Assembly (NCBI GenBank): GCA_028711675.1
Contig: JAQTRT010000074.1
Span: 1 to 11,573, forward strand
Direction: 5' to 3'
Origin: a bacterium
GTDB taxonomy: Bacteria > Spirochaetota > JAHITG01
Length of the DNA: 11,573 nucleotides
Numbering within the stretch: position 1 is the stretch's first letter; every line of letters starts with the position of its first letter. The notes under the pieces were generated by a model. That model saw only the letters and a list, made by a program, of their open reading frames with translations. It was not told the DNA's origin and did no database searches. A program made the translations under genes and the position numbers. Positions 1 to 4,572 of this stretch are shown piece by piece.

Positions 1-1
1 C

Positions 2-178
2 GGCTGCCATAAGGACTGGTTCAAGAATTATACCATACCGGACTTTACGACCATGGATGAATTGCTTACCGAAGGGAAGAGAGGACTTGTGCTCATGCAG
101 TATTTCATGAACAAGGTCCAATTCTCTTCTTCTAAAAGGGGCGGGACTGTTGTGAAGCTGATAAAATTTTTAAGTTAA
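2..178 (+). CDS. Anti-sigma factor serine kinase, RsbW/SpoIIAB-like (C-terminal part only)
   Basis: This is the last 58 codons of a gene that starts outside the window; it ends at TAA 176-178. The translation contains GKRGLVLMQYFMNKVQF followed by GGTVVKLIKFL. This matches the end of the GHKL ATPase fold of RsbW/SpoIIAB-type anti-sigma kinases, where a GRGLFLM-like ATP-lid segment is followed by a short helix and a final GGT-containing strand. Known members bind and inhibit a sigma factor or another output protein and phosphorylate STAS antagonists on a serine. The next gene, a STAS protein, begins 12 bp downstream, which is the usual kinase/antagonist pairing and supports the call. The N-box and the Mg/ATP residues lie outside the window, so activity cannot be judged. 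It could instead be an ATPase domain at the end of a larger protein, for example a PP2C or response-regulator fusion. Confidence 0.7.
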   Translation, partial: GCHKDWFKNYTIPDFTTMDELLTEGKRGLVLMQYFMNKVQFSSSKRGGTVVKLIKFLS

Positions 179-190
179 GGAGGCGGAGGC

Positions 191-532
191 ATGAGCTTTA
201 AATTAAAAAAATCGGACGGTATCTCCCTCATTGAGATAAATTTCGACGTAACGACCGGTAATATTTCCGAACTGAAACAGCTGGTGAACGAGATCCTGGT
301 GAAGGAGAATCCCCTGCTGGTGTTCAAGTTCCTGCCGGGCGCCACTTTTTTATGCAGCGCCGGTATCGGACTGATCGCCACCATTTATAAGGAGATCACC
401 AAAAAGAACGGTAAGATGGCCATGTGCGGCATGTCCATGGATATCAATGAGATTTTTGAAAGAGTGCGGTTGAACCATCTGATTAAATCTTTTAAAGAGG
501 AAGAAGACGCGGTCAAATATGTCAAATCCTGA
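191..532 (+). CDS. STAS-domain anti-sigma factor antagonist-like protein 1 (divergent phospho-site)
   Basis: This is a 113-residue single-domain STAS protein of the RsbV/SpoIIAA type. In the known family the unphosphorylated form binds the RsbW-type kinase and releases the sigma factor; phosphorylation on one serine switches it off. The ATG has a strong Shine-Dalgarno sequence (AAGGAGGCGGAGG just upstream), and the gene follows the kinase gene by 12 bp, so co-transcription is expected. The fold signature is clear: a hydrophobic strand at residues 42-47, then FLCSAGIGLIA, and a late AMCGMSMDINEIFERVRL segment. The canonical D-S-S-G motif is here C55-S56-A57-G58. The serine equivalent to SpoIIAA Ser58 is kept, but the preceding Asp is Cys and the following Ser is Ala. 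It may be a variant antagonist, or one that is poorly phosphorylated. The partner sigma factor is not in the window. Confidence 0.85.
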   Translation: MSFKLKKSDGISLIEINFDVTTGNISELKQLVNEILVKENPLLVFKFLPGATFLCSAGIGLIATIYKEITKKNGKMAMCGMSMDINEIFERVRLNHLIKSFKEEEDAVKYVKS

Positions 533-584
533 CCCGGAACCTGTTTTTTTTCGTTTTCCTGATACGGACCGCCCAATAAAAAAT

Positions 585-612
585 TTGACTTTTAAAGAAA
601 AGAATATATTTT
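585..612 (+). promoter_or_regulatory. Probable sigma70-type promoter before STAS gene 2
   Basis: TTGACT at 585-590 is followed after 16 bp by TATTTT at 607-612, inside an AT-rich stretch of the 114-bp gap between STAS genes 1 and 2. It would give a leader of roughly 28 nt that includes the GAGGAAGG ribosome binding site at 632-639. Just after STAS 1 there is a run of eight T at 544-551 but no convincing stem before it, so whether upstream transcription stops there is unclear. Confidence 0.45.
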
Positions 613-646
613 GTATCTCATAGAGTTTAAAGAGGAAGGTAATGTT

Positions 647-976
647 ATGAAAGTAGAAGTACAGACCCAGGATAAGAAAGGGATCCTGTCCATTTTTGGC
701 GATGTCGATCTGTATTCCGTCATTAAACTCAAGGAAGAACTGGAGAAACTGATCACATCCGATATAGTGACCATCATCGTCAATATGCATAATGTTACCT
801 ATATCGATTCCTCGGGAATAGGCGCGCTCATCGGTTCCTTGAAAAAAATAACGGCCAAGAGCGGAAAACTGTACCTTATCGAGGTGCCTGAGAATGTCAT
901 GAAGATCTTCCGGTTTACCAGTCTGCATAAAATCTTCCATATCTATAATACGATCGCGGAGATCCCGGAACAATGA
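647..976 (+). CDS. STAS-domain anti-sigma factor antagonist 2
   Basis: This is a 109-residue RsbV/SpoIIAA-type STAS protein. I chose the ATG at 647 because GAGGAAGG at 632-639 sits 7 nt before it. The frame is also open from a TTG at 611, but that has no ribosome binding site and would add 12 residues not typical of the family. The canonical phosphorylation motif is intact: TYIDSSGIGALIGSL, with D54-S55-S56-G57, where S55 corresponds to SpoIIAA Ser58. The protein runs from a KVEVQTQDKKGILSIFGDVDL first strand to a conserved EVPENVMKIFRFTSLHKIF helix region, a complete domain. It overlaps the next STAS gene by 4 bp (ATGA), so the two are translationally coupled. The expected role is reversible binding of an RsbW-like kinase, probably the one encoded upstream. 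Which output it controls is not shown. Confidence 0.88.
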   Translation: MKVEVQTQDKKGILSIFGDVDLYSVIKLKEELEKLITSDIVTIIVNMHNVTYIDSSGIGALIGSLKKITAKSGKLYLIEVPENVMKIFRFTSLHKIFHIYNTIAEIPEQ

Positions 977-1293
977 AATGTTTCCAGTTGGAGAAAAAGG
1001 GAGGCCGGTACGTGATCGAGCCCGTCAAGGATGACCTTGAGGTGGACATCAATACGGTCGATGAACTGAAGGCCCTTTTTTCCTCCGAGATCATCGATCA
1101 TACCAATGAGGTCTACATCAATTTTAAGAAGATCGTTTATATCGACAGTTCAGGCCTTGGGTTTTTAATTAGAATAGTGAGGAATTATCCGATCAAGATC
1201 TTTATGGTGGATGTATCAGATGAGATAAAAGAAGTTTTTAAGGCCACGCAGATGATACCGCTCTTTCATTTTATCTCTTCCGGCGATGCATGA
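973..1293 (+). CDS. STAS-domain anti-sigma factor antagonist 3
   Basis: This 106-residue STAS protein starts inside the stop codon of STAS 2 (ATGA, 973-976). The phosphorylation motif is canonical: IVYIDSSGLGFLIRIV, with D58-S59-S60-G61. The C-terminal DVSDEIKEVFKATQMIPLFHF matches the helix following the phospho-serine strand in antagonists. The N-terminus (EKKGGRYVIEPVKDDLEVD) lacks the usual GELD-type strand, so the region that contacts the kinase may differ from STAS 2. Three consecutive STAS genes behind one kinase suggest that several inputs feed the same switch, or that each antagonist serves a different kinase. Both ideas are inference. The gene ends 45 bp before the convergent thiC stop codon. 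Confidence 0.87.
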   Translation: MKCFQLEKKGGRYVIEPVKDDLEVDINTVDELKALFSSEIIDHTNEVYINFKKIVYIDSSGLGFLIRIVRNYPIKIFMVDVSDEIKEVFKATQMIPLFHFISSGDA

Positions 1294-1316
1294 TCTTTTT
1301 TCCGGACCGGCTGTCT

Positions 1317-1340
1317 GTCCGTGAGCTTCCGGGACTTTTT
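1317..1340 (+). terminator. Weak candidate terminator of the STAS operon
   Basis: In the 45-bp convergent gap, GTCCG (1317-1321) can pair with CGGGAC (1330-1335, one bulged G), followed directly by five T (1336-1340). A competing stem is CGGAC 1303-1307 with GTCCG 1317-1321. The stem is short, so the call is tentative. In the thiC direction there is no T-run after these stems, so no terminator for thiC is evident here. Confidence 0.3.
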
Positions 1341-2616
1341 ATATTACTTCATTCAGTTGTTTGATGGCGCAGAATTCGCCGCACATGGAACAAAAATCAT
1401 TTTTATAAGCTTCGCTGAGGGACCGGTATTGTCTGCTTTTTTCCGGGTCCAGAGAGAGCTTGATCTGTTTTTCCCAGTTCAATTCCTTCCTGGCCCTGGC
1501 CATTTCCCTGTCGCACTCCAGGGCACCGGGCACTCCTTTGGCTATATCCGCAGCATGGGCTGCGATGCGGCTGGCTATCGTCCCTTCCTTTACGTCTTCC
1601 ACGGATGGTAATTTTAAATGTTCGGCCGGTGTGACATAGCAGAGAAAATCCGCACCGCTGTAAGCGGCCAGGGCGCCGCCGATGGCTGACGTGATATGGT
1701 CATAACCGGGCGCGATATCCGTAACGATCGGGCCCAATACATAAAAAGGCGCGTTATGGCAGATGGATTTCTGTATCCGGATGTTGGCTATGATCTCGTT
1801 CAGGGGAATATGGCCGGGTCCTTCGATCATGGCTTGAACCCCGGAAGTAAAAGCTTTCTGGGCCAGTTCACCCAGCAGGATGAGCTCAGAGAGCTGGGCT
1901 CTGTCCGTGGAATCGACTAAAGCTCCCGGCCTGAAACCGTCACCGAGGCTCAGGGTCACATCATATTTCCTGGCGATCTTCAGAATATCATCGTAATGTT
2001 CGTACAGGGGATTCTCTTTTTTGTTCTTTTTCATCCAGACCACCAGCATGGATCCGCCCCGGCTCACTACATTGAGCAAACGGCCTTCTTTCTCCATTCG
2101 TTCCAGCGTGTTTTGGGTCACGCCGCAGTGGACGGTCATAAAATCCACTCCCTGACTGGCCTGCTGTTCGATCACATCGAGAATATCCTGGATGCGCATG
2201 CTCTCCAGTTTTCTTTTTTTTCTGGATAATTCGTATCCGACCTGATAGATGGGAACCGTGCCCACCGGGATACTTGATATTTCCAGGACCTTTTGCCTGA
2301 CCTTGTTCAGGATCTGGCCTATGCTCAGGTCCATGATTGTGTCAGCCCCGTATTTTTCCGCGATAAGGATTTTTTTTATTTCTTCGTTCAGGTCCATGTG
2401 CACCGGCGATGTACCGATGTTCACGTTGATCTTGGTCCGCAGGCCTTTCCCGATGCCGCATATTTTCTTGATCTTGTGTTTTTTGTTCCGGGTGAGGACG
2501 ATCTCGCCTTTTTTAATATGTTCCAGGATAAAAGCAGCAGGAAGGCTCTCCTGCCTGGCCACCTGCCGCATCTCAGGTGTTATCATGTTTTTTTTTGCGG
2601 ATTCCAGCTGGGTCAT
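1339..2616 (-). CDS. thiC: Phosphomethylpyrimidine synthase ThiC
   Basis: ThiC is a radical-SAM enzyme that rearranges 5-aminoimidazole ribotide into HMP-P, the pyrimidine precursor of thiamin. The 425-residue protein is the short bacterial/archaeal form without the N-terminal extension of proteobacterial and plant ThiC. It opens with MTQLESAKKNMITPEMRQVA and carries conserved blocks NVNIGTS, GADTIMDLS, DFMTVHCGVT, VSRGGSM, LGDGFRPG, MIEGPGHIPL and GPIVTDIAPGYDHI. The C-terminal cluster-binding cysteines are C409, C412 and C416 in CSMCGEFC, which is CX2CX3C; the motif usually quoted for the family is CX2CX4C. The start is supported by AAAGGAG in the end of thiE, 7 nt before ATG, and the gene overlaps the thiE stop by 4 bp (ATGA), so the two are coupled. 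Its product is the substrate of the ThiD2 domain encoded just upstream. No TPP riboswitch precedes the operon. Confidence 0.97.
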   Translation of the reverse strand: MTQLESAKKNMITPEMRQVARQESLPAAFILEHIKKGEIVLTRNKKHKIKKICGIGKGLRTKINVNIGTSPVHMDLNEEIKKILIAEKYGADTIMDLSIGQILNKVRQKVLEISSIPVGTVPIYQVGYELSRKKRKLESMRIQDILDVIEQQASQGVDFMTVHCGVTQNTLERMEKEGRLLNVVSRGGSMLVVWMKKNKKENPLYEHYDDILKIARKYDVTLSLGDGFRPGALVDSTDRAQLSELILLGELAQKAFTSGVQAMIEGPGHIPLNEIIANIRIQKSICHNAPFYVLGPIVTDIAPGYDHITSAIGGALAAYSGADFLCYVTPAEHLKLPSVEDVKEGTIASRIAAHAADIAKGVPGALECDREMARARKELNWEKQIKLSLDPEKSRQYRSLSEAYKNDFCSMCGEFCAIKQLNEVI

Positions 2617-3650
2617 TGTTTTTCTCCTTTAATGAGGGACTTGAGGCATCTTGCGGTCTCCCTGAAGGACGGTGGTTCCAATAATGCGGATATGAGCGAA
2701 AAATTCCTGATCCCTTTTTTCAAACAGGAAGGTATGGTCTCCCGGCTGATGCCGCCGATGACAACAACGGGTATTTTCGGGTTGTACGATCTGTACAGAA
2801 GGCTGGCCCGGTCCAGGCCCATGGGCTTTGCGGCATCGGGCTTGGTGGCTGTAGGGAAGACCGGCCCCAGACCGATATAATCCGCCCTGTATCTTATGCC
2901 CCGGATGATTTCTTTCTCGCTGGAAGCGGAATATCCCAGGATCCCCTGATAATGGAATTTTGTCCGGATAAGGCCGGGGTTCAGGTCGTTTCGGCCGACA
3001 TGGACGCCGTCAGCATCCAGGGCCACAGCCAGATCGATCCGGTCATTGATGATAAAAGGTACCTTGAATTTTTTCAGGATTTTTTTTATTTTCAATCCTG
3101 TCTCATACAGGACTCTGGTTTCCTGCATCTTGGCCCTGATCTGAAGCATGGTCACGCCTGCCCGGGCCAGGATCAAACCAGCTGTAATGGCTTTTTCCGG
3201 GGGAAGAAGGGAGAGGTCCAGGATGGCGTAAAAAGACAGGTCCAGCTTTTTTTTTGTCTTAGCGAGCGAAGCGAGCATCTCCTTTTCCAGTTCATAGGAA
3301 AAGAAGCGCGTTTTTTTCATGAACGAAGAGAGACGCTGCTCCTTGAGCTTGAGGAGTTCTTCCAGGACCCTGCAGCTCTCCTGGATACGTTTGGCATTGG
3401 CTGTGATGACCCCGGAAAGGTCCGGACGGTCGAATTCTTTTTTTGTGTTCAGGAACTTCCCGGTATCCCCGTCCACATCCCGGAAAAGGAGAAGCGGACC
3501 TGCGGGAAAAGCGGACCGTATCTCCTGCCTGGTCTTCTTCAGGAGCAGAGTGGTGTTTTTATCATTAAAATAGAACCGGTTTATGTCTTCCAGCACACGG
3601 AGGGCTTCACAGATCCGGTTCAGATTAACATCGATCATTCTCACGTTCAT
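2613..3650 (-). CDS. thiE: ThiD2-ThiE fusion: HMP-P kinase / thiamin-phosphate synthase
   Basis: This is a 345-residue two-domain protein. Residues about 1-130 form a ThiD2 domain, the non-canonical HMP-P kinase found fused to ThiE in various bacteria. It shows an internal repeat: DVNLNRICEALRVLED (7-22) and ANAKRIQESCRVLEEL (84-99). Residues about 138-340 form a ThiE TIM barrel with MLQIRAK (168-174), INDRIDLAVALDADGVHVG (201-219), GLGPVFPTATKPDA (260-273) and VVVIGGIS (296-302). The domain pair would convert HMP-P to HMP-PP and join it to thiazole phosphate, releasing PPi and forming thiamin phosphate, in the cytoplasm. The start ATG lies 1 bp after the rsmE stop without a clear ribosome binding site, so translation probably depends on coupling to rsmE; an in-frame ATG at codon 5 is the alternative. 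With thiC downstream it makes a complete pyrimidine branch from HMP-P onward. Thiazole synthesis genes are not in the window. Confidence 0.93.
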   Translation of the reverse strand: MNVRMIDVNLNRICEALRVLEDINRFYFNDKNTTLLLKKTRQEIRSAFPAGPLLLFRDVDGDTGKFLNTKKEFDRPDLSGVITANAKRIQESCRVLEELLKLKEQRLSSFMKKTRFFSYELEKEMLASLAKTKKKLDLSFYAILDLSLLPPEKAITAGLILARAGVTMLQIRAKMQETRVLYETGLKIKKILKKFKVPFIINDRIDLAVALDADGVHVGRNDLNPGLIRTKFHYQGILGYSASSEKEIIRGIRYRADYIGLGPVFPTATKPDAAKPMGLDRASLLYRSYNPKIPVVVIGGISRETIPSCLKKGIRNFSLISALLEPPSFRETARCLKSLIKGEKQ

Positions 3651-3651
3651 T

Positions 3652-4359
3652 TTAATTAAAATAAAATAAAATACTACTGATAGCGCTGACCACGGCTGTC
3701 TCAGCCCGCATGATAAGACCAGGGAGCCGGGCTGTATGGAATTGCCGGCTTCGGGCCCATTCCATCTCTTTAGGTGAAAAGCCTGCTTCAGGGCCGATGT
3801 AAAGGCTGATCTCCCTGTCGGTACTGCGTGAGAGTACCTGTTTCAGGCTCTCTTCAGCCTGGGGGTAGAGCAGGATTTTGGTCTTTCCTGTCTGGCTGGT
3901 CTGATCAAGTTCCCGGACCCTCTGGTCCAGGATGGGAGGTACGGGATTGAAGGACTGGTTGGCTGCTTCCTGTATGATCTTTTCCCAGCGTTTGAACTTG
4001 TCCGGCGGTATTGCATAATTCTGTGTATATTCTGTCCGGACAGGATAGATAGCCCTTACACCCAGCTGGGTGGCGTCATTGAGCATCTGTTCAAAACGGG
4101 AGAACTGGATAAGGGCGATGTACAGGTCCAGGGCCACAGTTCCCGGCGCTGTGATCTCTTTTTTTTCCGTGATCAGGCAAATGATGCGGCGGGATTCGAT
4201 CTTTTCGATCCGGGCCTTGTAAATATTCCGGCTGTCGGTAAAGTACAGGAGATCACCGGCGCCTTTCCTCAGTACTTTCTTGATATGGATGAGGTCATCC
4301 TTTTCAACAGTGATGCGGCCGTTGTCGATAAATCCCGGTTCGATTTTAAAAAGATGCAT
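3652..4359 (-). CDS. rsmE: 16S rRNA (uracil1498-N3)-methyltransferase RsmE
   Basis: RsmE is a SPOUT-class methyltransferase that methylates N3 of U1498 of 16S rRNA in the small subunit, using SAM. The 235-residue length fits the family. The N-terminal PUA-like domain is about residues 1-70 (MHLFKIEPGFIDNGRITVEKDD). The SPOUT domain contains ALIQFSRFEQMLNDATQLGV (82-101), KRWEKIIQEAANQS (123-136), the SAM-binding knot segment YIGPEAGFSPKE (187-198) and the final knot loop LPGLIMRAETAVVSAI (212-227). The last segment is usually LGxRILRxETA, so this is a mild variant. It is the first gene of an rsmE-thiE-thiC unit. A TTGACA/TATATT promoter lies only 13-40 bp upstream, and no Shine-Dalgarno sequence is visible, so the mRNA leader would be about 6 nt. 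The link to thiamin genes looks like operon convenience, not shared function. Confidence 0.95.
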   Translation of the reverse strand: MHLFKIEPGFIDNGRITVEKDDLIHIKKVLRKGAGDLLYFTDSRNIYKARIEKIESRRIICLITEKKEITAPGTVALDLYIALIQFSRFEQMLNDATQLGVRAIYPVRTEYTQNYAIPPDKFKRWEKIIQEAANQSFNPVPPILDQRVRELDQTSQTGKTKILLYPQAEESLKQVLSRSTDREISLYIGPEAGFSPKEMEWARSRQFHTARLPGLIMRAETAVVSAISSILFYFN

Positions 4360-4371
4360 GGCTGTTTTTCA

Positions 4372-4399
4372 AATATATATAAACTGAAATACTTGTCAA
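4372..4399 (-). promoter_or_regulatory. Sigma70-type promoter of the rsmE-thiE-thiC unit
   Basis: On the minus strand a perfect TTGACA (4399-4394) is followed by a 16-bp spacer and TATATT (4377-4372). The start codon of rsmE begins 13 bp after the -10 box, so transcription starting about 7 bp beyond it would leave a leader of roughly 6 nt with no ribosome binding site. Confidence 0.65.
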
Positions 4400-4469
4400 T
4401 TATTTTAAAAAGAGGAGGAATTAAGACCCGTAAGGCCTGTTTTTGTTTTATGCCGCTGAAATGTGAAAG

Positions 4470-4551
4470 CGGAAAGGCTGTAAAGGTTTGAAAGGTTATA
4501 AAGGTCGGAAATTTCACCTTTATCGCCTTTAATACTTTTATAACCTTTTTT
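4470..4551. repeat. Mirrored array of 9-bp repeats between gyrA and rsmE
   Basis: Four consecutive 9-bp units of the form NNNAAAGGY are seen: CGGAAAGGC 4470-4478, TGTAAAGGT 4479-4487, TTGAAAGGT 4488-4496, TATAAAGGT 4497-4505. A short palindrome GAAATTTC (4508-4515) follows. Then come four units in inverted sense, RCYTTTNNN: ACCTTTATC 4516-4524, GCCTTTAAT 4525-4533, ACTTTTATA 4534-4542, ACCTTTTTT 4543-4551. The two halves can pair in more than one register: ATAAAGGT 4498-4505 with ACCTTTAT 4516-4523 around a 10-nt loop, or AAAGGTTATAAA 4491-4502 with TTTATAACCTTT 4537-4548. The seven T at 4546-4552 would make a plus-strand terminator shape, but no plus-strand gene precedes it. The array lies between the end of gyrA and the rsmE promoter, in a 213-bp gap with no other gene. 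Confidence 0.75.
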
Positions 4552-4572
4552 TACTTTAAGGCTGTTTCTGCT

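Noticed and set aside
544..551. Terminator after STAS 1 based on the run of eight T
   Set aside because: No stable stem precedes the T-run.
611..646. TTG start that would lengthen STAS 2 by 12 residues
   Set aside because: It has no ribosome binding site and overlaps the promoter, whereas GAGGAAGG precedes the ATG at 647 at a good distance.
350..973. 207-codon open frame on the minus strand across STAS 1 and 2
   Set aside because: It is a shadow of two clear STAS genes, has no recognisable protein pattern and would overlap coding DNA on the other strand throughout.
2952..3659. 235-codon plus-strand open frame opposite thiE
   Set aside because: It is fully antisense to the conserved ThiD2-ThiE protein, and its translation has no domain pattern.
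4470..4551. CRISPR-like array
   Set aside because: The 9-bp units are contiguous without spacers and inverted about a centre, which is not a CRISPR structure.
4491..4552. Ordinary plus-strand intrinsic terminator (AAAGGTTATAAA / TTTATAACCTTT plus T-run)
   Set aside because: No plus-strand gene lies upstream within more than 3 kb, and the 9-bp phasing of both arms is not explained by a terminator.
4360..4572. TPP riboswitch before the thiamin unit
   Set aside because: The conserved CUGAGA and ACCUGAU...AUGCCAGCG-like elements are absent on the minus strand, and the promoter lies too close to rsmE.
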